A stretch of DNA of 64,000 bases. Origin: Watersipora subatra (taxonomy: Eukaryota > Bryozoa > Gymnolaemata > Cheilostomatida > Watersiporidae). Positions within the stretch are counted from its first letter, which is position 1. Each line of letters begins with the position of its first letter. The stretch lies in NCBI RefSeq assembly GCF_963576615.1, contig NC_088711.1, forward strand, positions 4,712,001 to 4,776,000, given 5' to 3'. This document shows positions 23,242-34,998 of this stretch, in pieces. The position numbers and the translations under genes were made by a program. The notes under the pieces are model-generated. The model saw nothing but the letters and a program-made list of their open reading frames with translations, was not told the origin of the DNA and searched no databases.

Positions 23242-24180
23242 CAGGGTTGGCATAGTATTTCCCATGGCGGTTATTACTGCCGGTTTATACCAGTTTTTAC
23301 CGCCCCGGGAAAAGCTCATTTTTGTCCAAAAGTGGGAAAAAGCGGGAAAAACCAAAAAACCTCTTTTTTAACAAGTTGACTAATGCTTAAGCAAAAAATA
23401 ACAATACACTTATACCATTAGCTGTCATAGAGCTTCTTTATGACTCTTTAACGGTACACAGGCTAAAAAAGCGCATAACCTTTATAATTGGTTTATTTAC
23501 TAAATATTGAATGAAAAGACCAGATCACAAGATAATATCAGCTTATTTACATATATTAAATATATTAAGTAATATTGAATGAAAAGCAAAATTGATATGT
23601 GTGAAACATGACAGTAAGCATAATACAACAATTAGAAAATAATTGAAAAATGAAAACACATGAAGATAATGCCAAGTAGTCGAGACCGGTGAACTGAACA
23701 AACAGATTAGAGTATTGAGAATTGATTCTCTAAGAAAGGTTAAATCCTCGTATTTGACTGAATTGTATCCTAAAGAAATTGTTTTTAGGTTTTGGTATCA
23801 AGCTACCAGTTTGGATGCTTTCTCCACTCCAAGCTTGTTGCGTAGCTAAGGAAGCCTGTCTGCACTAAGGAAAAAGTGCTAAACAATACACGTCAAAACA
23901 GTTCTATTATTGGATTGTAAAAGGCTCATCGTTATTTAACGTTGGCCCATATCTTGGGTGTTGATTTTTTCCCACTCTTAAACACTATTTTATTTCCATT
24001 GCTATTGATTGATATAAATATGGAGTCACACAACTAATTGTTTAGTCCAATTTTCCATTTTTATCAAATTTCATTTTTTAGCAAAAATTTGAATAAAAGG
24101 TTCTGGCGTTATAATATTTCCCAGTTGTTCCCCGTTTTTACCAGTTTTTTTCTACTGCCCTGGGAAAAATGCCAACCATG
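23242..24180. mobile_element. hAT-type non-autonomous element
   Basis: The left end CAGGGTTGGCATA and right end ATGCCAACCATG are inverted. GCTCCAAC is duplicated perfectly at 23234-23241 and 24181-24188, an 8-bp target duplication. Sub-terminal tracts rich in TTTCCC, CCGGTTT and TTTTTACC recur at both ends (CGGGAAAAAC on the left, CCCCGTTTTTACCAG on the right). No transposase remnant was recognised in the 0.9-kb interior. Confidence 0.9.
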
Positions 24181-24188
24181 GCTCCAAC

Positions 24189-27100
24189 AAGGCGGGTAAT
24201 ATTTATCTCCATGAACTTATTAAAACATATTATTGGAAGAAGACGAAAGCGCTTTAAAAAGTGCTTGACATTCTGTCTGATAGAAAGCCTACCAACATTT
24301 GGCTAAACAAATTTGCTCAACAAAAAACAGTTCAAACTACTACAGCTTCCTAGGTAAACCGCTGTGATGCCCAATCTGAAGAATTTTACACTTGAATAGA
24401 TAAAGTTTTAATTAAACAAAAATATTGATACAATTTCAAAAATGACGCACATTAAAAATACGTCAAGTTTAAATATAAAAAACTCGCACCAGGGTATATC
24501 AACCATAGATATGTTTGAATGAAAGAGAATTTCCTTAAAATGAATTCCGACATATGTGTTATTAGCATGTTCTAACAATTTCATTGCTATTATAGGAAGG
24601 AATAAATTAATTCTAATTAAAACAAACATTCACAGTCATAACTCTCTGTTTTTTGGTCAACCAAATCAGATTTTAACAAGACAATTTGAGATTTTTACAT
24701 CTTTGACTACAGCGAAAAAGAAGCTTCGGTTTTCAACCAAACCGAAGCATTCACGTTTTTGTAACGTTGGTAAAAATATAGAACAAATGTTTTTGCGGTG
24801 CGTGTTTTGACTTAGGTCAAAAACTCTAGAATACTAGAAACTAGAATACGCTACTCTACCTTTTTATTATAAGTAAACTTAGTTGGGTTGTCTCGTGCAA
24901 GATGTCCTAATGAAGCGAGTCAACTTGTAGATAACAGGGCAGTATTCCAAAATAACCAGCACCTGTTTAAAATGTTACTGTCTTAAGTTGTCGAGCATGT
25001 AAACATAAATGAGTGTACACATAGTCTGAGTCTTTCACTTCAGTATTCTCTACATTACTGTTTGAGTTAACGATTTAAAATGCTGACATCATTGATTTGT
25101 TCGATTTTCTTGGGAGATGTAGAATCTTATTATTGTCATATGAAACAAATATAATTAAAAATATATTTACCAAACGCAATGCGAGAAATACAACTCATTG
25201 AACTTCAACCAATGCAGAAGCTTAAAGCAAACAAATGAAATATCTACGGTTAAGCAAACGGCCGCATCCACTCCAGCGCCAGACGTGCGTAGTTGAATTG
25301 AAACATTGACATAGTTACCTTTAATAAGCATTTGAATCGCCGCGTGCTAAAGCTCGTTTTGCACCTTAAAACCAAAGCTATAGCCGGGTCATAGAAGTAG
25401 CTTATTATGTTGCGCCCTGACATCAAAACGTTAATGCAAATATTAGAAAGCTCAAAAGATACGCCAAACAATTGACGCGCGCATCAGCTCTATTTAGCTT
25501 TTATTACTCGTATGTCTATTAGTCGCGCAATGTCTCACGAAAATTGAGAATTTTGACGATATATGCTAGGAGGAAAAACCACTGTGTCTATTTCCTATCC
25601 CTGTTTCTTTCAGTGATTGACCTATTGAAGGTTTCAACTTTACGAACTCAGCCATACACAATCACTCTTCATTCCTAGGATTATGGTAATGCGCAAGGAA
25701 TGTCTAGTCACGAAAGTATGTATAACACCCAACACTTAACATAGGCCTACTTCGTCGGTTTTCAATGGTCGTACTAATATGGCTCCATACAATATATTAA
25801 ACCGGTTCTATTGTGACATGAGGAGGCTGTTCGAATACATTTTGTATAACTCAATTTTAGAATTCAGCCATTATACATATTCGAAATTATAAACTTTTAG
25901 TGTGAAGACGTCAATATAAATATACCCCTTAGACCACCCACGAGGATTAATCACTCAAGCCATCATATCACATCAACTGCAACATTGAGGGACCAACATG
26001 TTATCATTGATTAACCAAAACGACATTACGTTACCGTTAAGGTTGTCGGCATGGAAGTCAATACCATGTATACTTCAATGCTATTTTGTTTTTAGAGCTA
26101 CCTCATCCATTAATAACCCTTCAATTGAGATATGGCTACTTATTTTAAAAGTCCAAGTTTTCATTATGATGGCTTAGTAAGCATTTACTCAAAACCATGA
26201 CGTGCCGAATGGAACATGTATTTTAGACAGTGTTGTAGGTAGGGATCTGTTCACAGCTGCCAGTGTAACATCACCAAACTAGTTTTGTAGGAATAGATAA
26301 CACTACTGGCAACTAATTTCGCCAAAAATCTTTATAATCTTTATTAAACATTCTTTGCAATTTGCTTGCGTCCATAAGTGCACCACAGCCACTGCTTTTA
26401 TGTGCTTTTTATTTGCATGCCAAGAAACACAGAAAATGTGCTATTATTACATCAAAAACCTTTTAGCTAGATAAGCTGACAGAATAAAATCAAACTTTAC
26501 AGAACTAGCTTTGGTTTCATTATTAAAGATTTAAATATTAGTTTTGTGCTATCTCTTGCAGAACCAAGGGTACAGTGACATAGCTGTATCCAATTGCATA
26601 ACAAATGTCACAGCTTCCATCTAGTAGACTACTATTAGTAAATTGTTCAAGAAAATGGCGGGTGTTTTTGGCATTTAGTAGAGAGTAATGCAAATATAAA
26701 CCACTGCACAGCAGGTGTTATTTGTAGACTTGTAGTCAAATGGTAAATTCCTCCATGCTACAGCTCATTGTGGCAGATTTTCACACTCAAGTCACTGTAG
26801 CCTAATCATTATTTTATAAGCCTGGTACCACTTTAGAATCACATAGGCATATCCCTTTAGCCATTCTCTACTCATTGGTTAAACAGTTGCCGTAATTAAA
26901 GTACTCAGCTTGCAATAGTGGTAAGAGATAAATATGTAGGATATTTTGTTCATATAGAAGGTATGAAGACATGAGAATTACTGATGTTAGGAAATTTATG
27001 TTTGTATCTTCAGGTCAAGTATTTAGATTATGATACTGTATTTTTTACTTTTTTTTAAAGTATTGCTTAGAAAAGGATTTCATTATGATTGTTTGCTATT

Positions 27101-27201
27101 AGTTTTTCAATCATGTGACACTGCGCATGCCATGTTGTGTAGGAGATAATTTATAGCATTTAATTCTGATGAAAATCAGTTATTAAAAGCAAACAAAACT
27201 A
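24189..27201. other. 3 kb intergenic, no gene seen
   Basis: No domain, exon or transposon with both ends was recognised. The region 25250-25520 is less AT-rich than its surroundings and contains several CpG-bearing strings (CGCGCG, TCGCGC). It could be a promoter-like island, but no transcript is evident. Confidence 0.4.
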
Positions 27202-28993
27202 CCGTAAAACCTCTAATTGACCGCCTCCTCTATTTGAACGCCATCTCTATTTGAACGCCACTTCTATTTGAACGCCACCTCTATTTGAACGCCACCTCTA
27301 TTTAAACGCCACTGCGAGAGCAGGGTTTAAAAATAGAGCGCCACCCTCTATTTTCACGTCACTTTCATTTTACCGCCACTTTGACTACCTATGATCTTTA
27401 TGAACCCATAATATCAAATGATCAGTAAAAAAGTGTCCACAAAATCATATTAATAAGGAATTGTTTACATTACAATCAATTTTCTTGTCCAACTTCAACG
27501 CTTTTCGCTTTTTACTGTTAGATCTCTGAAAGCAACATCATAGAAATAATTAATATCTGTCTCAGGCTATTAGTACTTTCTTGCAGGCCCGCATTGGCCA
27601 AGTACTAAGAATTGCAGTCTAAGCTCATTCACTTGGAATTTCCAACAACTAATTTACTAGCAACTAGTGTTCTCTATGGTGATCTCGCCAAATGAGTGAT
27701 CTTGTGAGACTTTGTGTCATGAGTTTTATATTGTTCGTTGAATAAAGCAAAGGTTTTTGCCTACCATTAACCATAAACGATATATTTATGTAGATTTTGA
27801 TGCTTGCAATTGATTGCATCTATGCATGCTTTGAGGGTTGTTGATGCTTAAAAGCTCCACAGCTTCGGGGCGCTGCCCCTCACCCCGAAGGGGGCTTACA
27901 CCGCCCTTAAACCCCCAGGTGTTCATAACTAGTCGCCAAACATTTGAAGCTCCAACTTGCATCCATGGAATACAGAGGCCTGCTTTCTTGTTTAACACGG
28001 TCTTAATACTTCGAAGCACATGCATATAAAAACGGTTTGCAAGTTTTGGGCCAAAGGTTACGTTTAGCGAGCAAACTTTTACGCATTGCATTTGGGCTAA
28101 ATGCAGCGCGTAAAAGTTTTGCTCTGCCAAAAATTGTTTGGACGCTAATATCGACTAGTTCAGCAGTGCAGAAGAAGAGTTAAGGCCAGAAGGTATTGGA
28201 CAACTAGAAGATGTTCGTTCCATCGAAAGCAACAATCGCAACACAGCTATCCGAGCAAACGATGGAAATATTTTTGTTTTAATAATGTTTATTTTTGTTT
28301 CTGCATGTAATATAAGTATGGATCGTTTATGTCATTTGTTCATGAATATATATTTGTATCATTTAATAGATTATCATTTAGGGTCTAACTTATAAATATG
28401 CAGATTTATAGCATGTTATTTAATAGCATCCTTGTGGCTATCTTGACACGGCTTACGATGGATCGATGCTCATAACTCCATTTCTATTGCACATAAAAAG
28501 CTAGTTTTTGCTGCAAACTGTAGCAAACATATCAATGAGTGCATCAAGCCTTTACTCAACATTATTAAATATAGAAATAAAATGAAAATATGTCTTCAAA
28601 TTTAGAATGAAACAAAAATTGAAAATGCAAACAATTTGCAAAGAAGGACACAGGCTATAATATCATCGCAGGTCAATTGCAAGCAATAGATATCAACTAG
28701 TAGAAATATTTCTCGACACATATTTATCAAGAGATCTCTTGACAAGTTAGAGGTAAGTGAGCAGATTTATTGCATCCAAAAGGTTTAATATCGCTCCTCC
28801 GGAGAAAGAGAGCAAACTATAGGCGACATTTGCGGCATCCGTAATAGTTCTAAATATATCGTCCCAAATTTCTGACGAGTCATTTGAAAAATATACCGCC
28901 AACTTCTATTGGAACACCGCTTTCAATGAACCGCCACTATAGAGGAAGGGTTGGAAAGTAGAGCGCCATGGCGTTCAATTAGAGGTTTTACAG
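27202..28993. mobile_element. Family A inverted-repeat element, copy 1 (carries the empty site)
   Basis: The ends CCGTAAAACCTCTAATTGA and TTCAATTAGAGGTTTTACAG are inverted, with TA on both sides. Sub-terminal repeats of CTCTATTTGAACGCCAC occur on the left (27230-27310). The interior has no recognised ORF but is similar along its length to the flanks of the Kolobok copy at 57.9-62.0 kb. A GC-rich tract at 27864-27938 recurs inverted at 49312-49366. Confidence 0.85.
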
Positions 28994-30580
28994 TATATTT
29001 GTTCATATAAGTTAACATGGTTACTCTTAAACTAATGCTGGTTGAAGCATTTTGCGGTGTATTACACACATGTAGGCCTAAATTTAGATACAGAGTTGTG
29101 TTATCTGTGCGTTTAAACTGCTGGCATAGATTGTCTACTGTGCTTTGAAATTTCACAAATGTACGTTTTCTTCTGCAGACCCTTAAGTTTATGGTAACCT
29201 ACTTCTTGGTTGTAATGGTATGGCACCGAAGTCTTGTATACTTACTTACTCACATACCGTATGTTGAAAGGTATGCGTTTACAAATATACATAAAAATAT
29301 TTGATGTAGTGAAACTCACCGTGATATATTATGTCAGACAAAACATCTTGAAAACAAAATTATTGCCAACCAAACAAATTAAACAAAAGTTTTGTGTTGA
29401 TTACTGAAGTTGAAAATCATAATAATGAAAAATTTGCCCAGCATTTAAAATGGAGACAAAATGAATGCTATAGCCTTAACAACTATATGATGCAACAGTG
29501 GCTGTACTTACAACTACTCCGTCAAACTGGCTAAGCATAAACATTTCTTTATTTGAGCGAATAACTGGCATATAATATGTCCTCAAACTAAGAATCTTGT
29601 TACAGCCTCGTAACATATTTATCTTCATGAATTAACGGGTATATTTCATAAAAAGCAGTATAACACTATAGTCGATCTAGTTGAAAATAGATTTGGTTTT
29701 CACCGCAATCTTAATTTTGCTGTCACATATAAATATTTGTTACTTCGATTAACCTCAACAAAATTATTGAAAACATTCTAGATGCTATCATTTAGCAGTT
29801 CTGACACACTTGCATGGTCCTTTGAGGCACTTTGACCTAGTCGAAAGTCCTTGAAAAGGGGTGATATATGTAATTTAAAGAAGTTGGTTACGATTGGAGT
29901 GCTCATTACTAAAGGATTATTGTTGTGATTTGCTCTATGCAAAAGTATAAAATTCCATACCTTTTTGATTCTACAAAATAAATATTGCGGAAAACTACTG
30001 AAGAGTTTTTGCAAAGTATCTGTGTTTTTCTTTTAAAAGGTTGATGATGTTGTGTGGGGCAATCCTTCAAGGATTGGGTGTGATTTCTGCTTTATTGTTG
30101 CAAGCGGGGCTGTTCACGTTAAGAGCATTGTTGGACAAACCTAGTGGCAAGAAAAGCTGTTGCAACCCTAAATTTGACATTCAATAAAATGTGAAAAACA
30201 TTCACATTTAAAATAATTATCTGAGCTAAGTTTATGTGATATTGTAAATATAGTATTAGTATTCTATATAGATATATGTTTACACTAGTTGAATGCCCGG
30301 CATTGCATGGGTAATGAAAAACAGCATATAAACATAGGCAAGTAATGTAGGTGTCATTGGCTAAGTTTTTTTACTTAATGATTTTGAGTAACTTAAGCTA
30401 GTAACACAAGCTAGTAATTAAGCTTATAATTGGGCTTATAATCGTTACGTTACACATCATGATCTCTCAAGCAATCATGATCTTCAATCATGCTAGTAGT
30501 AGCCAATAGTATTTTTGCAAGCGCTGTGTATATTAACCAGTGTAATACAAGTATTTGCACAATTATTTTATAGTATGGCA
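28994..30580. other. Intergenic, no gene seen
   Basis: No supported gene. A copy of the CTAG...GCCCGGC module ends near 30318 (see findings). Confidence 0.4.
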
Positions 30581-30582
30581 AG

Positions 30583-30670
30583 TAGGCCGTATGGTGTATT
30601 GGATAGCACGCCTGTTTGCAGAATTGGGGTCGGAGTTCCATTCCAAGATAAAGTGGGTTTCGTCCCTAAA
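30583..30670 (+). repeat. tRNA-derived SINE head (candidate)
   Basis: A tRNA-like block: A-box-like TGGTGTATTGGATAGCACG, then B-box-like GAGTTCCATTCC about 35 bp later, at the spacing of a type 2 Pol III promoter. The acceptor stem does not pair well, so it is not a functional tRNA. Confidence 0.55.
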
Positions 30671-30721
30671 ACTTATTACTATAACTTGACATCTGAACGA
30701 CACACTCAGATTTATAATATA

Positions 30722-31813
30722 CAGTGAAACTCGGATAACTCAAACTTCAAGGGACCGAGCAAAAGTGTTCGAATTATCAGAGCGTTCAAGTTATCAGAGC
30801 ACTGTCACAAGTCCATGTATTTACTTATTTATTAGTAGATACATGTACATATACAAACTATAATATAAATCAAAAGCACAAATGGCTTGTTTCAAATTAA
30901 ATGCTTCTAATGTAAAGTTTAAAACGTTTTTATCAAAAAGTATAGATTTTTCTATCACTTGAGATTGGTTTGTTGTTTGAGGTGATGTTATTGCCAGGAC
31001 GTTTTTAGATTGACATTGGCAAAACTTGATCGTTACTGAAATGCTCAAAAGAAAAGACATCTTTTTCTTTTGAGCGTTTTACCCACGATCAATTTTGCCG
31101 ATTTTTCTTGAAGTTTATGCAAAGATTAGCTTACTTTACCTGGGATTCGTTAAGAGCAACACTCCGAGGCAGTTCAATTAAAAGTTTTACGAGTTTTTAC
31201 GGTACATTGTATATCACTCAGGCTTTTTGAATGGATACTTATTGAATGTACACACGTATTCTGTGTTTAGGTCAAACGATGAATAGTTTTTTTTAGCTAA
31301 GACAACGTATACGTTTAATTACCACAATTTTTAAGATGTTTTAAACATTCAACATTCCGACGTTGATTCAACACGGAATCAACGTCGGAAGGATTTTCGC
31401 CACGCAATTACAAAACAAAAACGACATGCTGTTTTTGTTATGTGCGTGGCGAAAATCCTTGCGCGCGTGACCCGGCTAGCCCGTGCTATTCATCGTATAC
31501 ACTGTAGCAGTATAAATCAAATTTCACCAAACCTTTAGAAAAGTCGTTGACAAAAATATTTTGTCGATGGAGGTAGTAACGACGCTTATGAATTACGAAA
31601 ATTTGAGGTTTTGGCTATGGCTTGGAATAAAGTGATTTTATAAAGCGATATCAACCGTTTCGGTAGCCGTTGGGCAAAAAACAGTTCGAATTAACAGTGT
31701 TGAGTTCGAGTTATATAGAGCCATTTATCATTGCGTGGGAACGGACCAAGCAAATCCAGTCGAGTTAACCATGTGTTCGCTATATCCGAGGGCGAGTTAT
31801 CCATGTTTCACTG
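30722..31813. mobile_element. pogo-like MITE, copy 1
   Basis: The left end CAGTGAAACTCGGATAACTC and right end GAGTTATCCATGTTTCACTG are inverted, with TA on both sides. Sub-terminal GTTCGAATTATCAGAGCG-type and TTCGAGTTA-type tracts repeat at both ends. TA target and CAGT(G/C)AAAC-type termini match the Tc1/mariner-pogo group. No transposase. A further palindrome (AACGTCGGAA/TTCCGACGTT with CGCCACGCA arms) lies at about 31355-31460. Confidence 0.8.
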
Positions 31814-32207
31814 TACATGTAGACTACTGAATGCCCGGCGTTGTCCGCGTAATAAAAGAGCCTTTGGACAAAAAATTTATTTTTATTCAACATATGCAAC
31901 ATTTACCATTTTAACTTTTAAACTTCATATCATGAGAAAAAGTGAATTGTGCAGTTTAAATAGATTAAGAGAAAAATAAGACAACTGTAAGGTGCTTAAA
32001 TGTGAAATAATTAGCAAGTAATGGCTAGATATTCTGTTTTGCTACAATTATTACAATGAAAGATGGCTTGACACTGATATAATTATTACGACCTGAGAGA
32101 ACAAAATAAAAATCATATGTCGATTTAATAATAACAATGATTACATAGAAGTGTGTGTATAAAAGGGTTACTGTTGTCACCAAAGCTATCCATCTAACCT
32201 TTGAATA
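31814..32207. other. Gap between two MITEs
   Basis: Contains one copy of the ATGCCCGGCGTTG module at 31826-31856; otherwise nothing recognised. Confidence 0.4.
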
Positions 32208-33218
32208 CAGCCACACCTCGACATACAAGCATAATGCGTTCAGAGACTGAACTCGTATGTTTATTAATTCGCATCTCAAAGCACTATTTCTTATGTAAAA
32301 TACTTAGTAAAAATTAATCTGTTACCATACATGTATTATGAAAAAACAACCTAAGAGGATATTACGGTGGAAAAAGTGTTTTTATTATTAAAAACAAATT
32401 CAGTACCTACACTAACAATTTTTCAAATACTTATTTAGTTGTTATGATCTGCAATAAAATGTAACATCACTATGTACTCTATTGTCTGGTGGTTTTACCT
32501 TCAAGGCAAATGTTGTTGATAACGGCAGCCTGAGAGAGACTTGGGAGCAACGCGTTCAGCACACTAAACTTTTGTTACCCTGCGTAGAAACTTTGAATTT
32601 AACTTCAATGAATTTAGCTTGCTAAACGCACACTCGCAGCTAAATTTTAATCTTTTTCTAAACTTTAATTTTGTCGTCATATTTTTTAGTATCTGTTTAT
32701 GGTTATGCGCTTTTGCCTTACGTTCGCTATAACTGCTAGCCAACCTGCTGAAAACTTTATTTCAAAGTGATTCGAGGAGAGACCGAGCGATGCTGTTCTC
32801 GAGAGGGGCCTGTCGCATGTTTGACCATATAGTGTAGTGGCCATTGGGAACCGGCTCGTATCTCAAATATAACTCATACCTGAAATGTAACTCGTACCTC
32901 AAATATAACTCGTATCTCAAATATAACTCGCACCTCAATTATAACTCGTACCTCAAATATAACTCGTACCTCAAATATAACTTGTACCTCAACTATAACT
33001 CGTACCTCAAATATAACTCGTACCTCAAATATAACTCGTACCTCAAATATAACTCGTACCTCAAATATAACTCGTATCTCAAATATAACTCGTATCTCAA
33101 ATATAACGCGTACCTCAAATATAACTCGTACCTCAAAGAAAAAACTTGCTAGAAACTCAGCACCTCCTATCTCGAGTTTTTTCATATGCTGGTGCACTCG
33201 TATATAGAGATATGACTG
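32208..33218. mobile_element. MITE with TA ends that contains an 18-bp satellite
   Basis: The left end CAGCCACACCTCGACATAC and right end GTATATAGAGATATGACTG are inverted with mismatches, with TA on both sides. The right third is an 18-bp tandem array (32859-33150). Motifs CGTATGTTT and CGCATCTCAAA inside the left end resemble the satellite unit. Confidence 0.6.
32859..33150. repeat. 18-bp minisatellite, about 16 copies
   Basis: Unit AACTCGTACCTCAAATAT with a few variants (CGTATCTC, CGCACCTC, CTTGTACC). The period is a multiple of three, so long repetitive ORFs exist on both strands; they are artefacts. Confidence 0.95.
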
Positions 33219-34998
33219 TACAACAATACTGGTACCTCTTGATAGGCTACTGGTACGAATGTAAAAATGAGATATCGGACTGTCTTTGTCAGAGGCTTTG
33301 ACTGACCGAACGGAAAAAGAATGTAGGCGCAATTCCTACTCAAAATAATACAACAGTCCAGGTGTAAAAGTTATAAATTTAATAGTTCTTTGCAATTGCC
33401 ATGAAGAACTGGAACTTGGAGCTGGTAATAGAACATTTGAAATTGAAACATCACATTTGAAAATTACTTATTAAAAAAATAGGTAATCAGTTTTGAAAAA
33501 TATTTACAAAGCAAACCATACGCAGATGGTAATATTAATTAATAATACAATGCGCATCCTCATTTATCGATAAAGACACCATAGATAAAATAGCTAAGAA
33601 TGATAGGAACTGCTTAGACTTGTGGATAGGTGCTCGTGTGTGCAATCTTCATGAGTTTAAAGTGCATTTTTCCTTCCTAAAACTTTATCGGTAAAACTGG
33701 ACAGATGACAAACTTTGAGATTTATATGTGTAGATTATGATTATTATGCAATTATTATATCCAAGTTTGTGAGGGTTCGGAATAGAATAGGGCATTTATA
33801 CGGTACAACGCGGAGTAAAAAAGTTTCTACTTGTGAAATAACTTCTCGAACGAATTACTTTCGTAAGTAGAGGCTCCACTGTATGTAGTTTATAAAACAT
33901 ATTGGAGAAAGTAGAAGCTTCTCACTTAGTGGTTAATGACATAGCTGAGCTATAAGTACCAGCTATGGATGAAGAGTTTTATTACCTCTCTTGCGCTCGT
34001 TAAACTGAGATGCATCTGTTGAGCTTAAGGAGTGCTGGACTTGAGGGTAGGTGTCACTGCAAACATTTTGTCATAGAACTCCTACACCGATACACAGGGT
34101 ATGTGACGTCAAGCGAGTCTCCACTTACGTTCATCTCGATATATGAGCACGTATTTGACTCTACAGCTGACAATTGTCAGCATACAACATTGGAAGGCTT
34201 TACTTACATTCTAGTTTCTTGAGTGAAGATTAAGATTCTGGTGAAAATTAATAACTGTAGAAATATAAAATAATATGAAATATATAATCTAAGTTAAACT
34301 TTTTTTAGTGTTAATTAGAGTAAGTAATGCCATGTCTCTCTGTCACCATAAGATTCCTCTCAATCTGCACCCTGCTGAGTCTACACTACTGTTTCTAAGT
34401 CTTCGATGAAAAAACATTTCCAAACTCTTTATTATTGAACATATGTATTGTTTGTGAGTTCTTTAGGCCAAGGCTACAGGTTGGATTTATTGGAATACAG
34501 TGCTATTTGCATAAAAAAATTTTGCTTCGACGAAACACAGTTTTGACATAGGAAGCAAATCTCAGAATGAATTGACTTTTCAAGTTAATGTTTTATGCGT
34601 TTATTGTAGTGGAATTTTTGAAAATCTCTACAATCATAAATACAGTTTCTTGAGCAATTTTAACAGGCTCATCCTTTTATGTGATGCTTATGCATTGTTC
34701 AACTATTAGATTTCAGAAAAATGATATGAAAACCTGTGCATGATAATTTTACCTGCACACAAAGTGTCACTTAGCGCATTCGATTCAGGTTTTTGTTGAT
34801 AATGTCGGCCAATTATCAATGGCAATGCGAGGATGTGCAAAATAGCCCACAAAAATGGAAATAATAAAATAATTAATTTTATTGCTTATGGAGAGCTTAT
34901 GAACAGGAATCAATGTTATCTTTTCAACCAATTTACGCATGATCTATATTATGATGGAGCTTTTCGTTATAAATCAAGAGTTGCTCGTTTGTTTGTAG
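33219..34998. other. Intergenic or KCMF1 intron 1, no exon recognised
   Basis: The first coding exon of KCMF1 should lie upstream of 34999 but was not found. A likely transposon end lies at about 33851-33884 (complement of CAGTGGAGCCTCTACTTACG), with no partner end seen. Confidence 0.4.

Noticed and set aside
25250-25471. 73-codon minus-strand ORF in the less AT-rich patch
   Set aside because: No homology recognised and no splice context; kept only as a note on the intergenic entry.
25520-25550. ATGTCTCACGAA as KCMF1 exon 1 (would give MSHE)
   Set aside because: No GT donor follows in the required phase, and a stop comes at once; resemblance to the MSRHE-type start is probably chance.
30821-31060. 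Conserved minus-strand ORF starting MSFLLSIS, also at 41351-41593
   Set aside because: It is shared because both places are copies of the same pogo-like MITE; there is no domain, and the third copy does not keep the frame.
32844-33332. YLKYNS-type and VIFEVR-type repetitive ORFs
   Set aside because: They are translations of the 18-bp minisatellite on the two strands.
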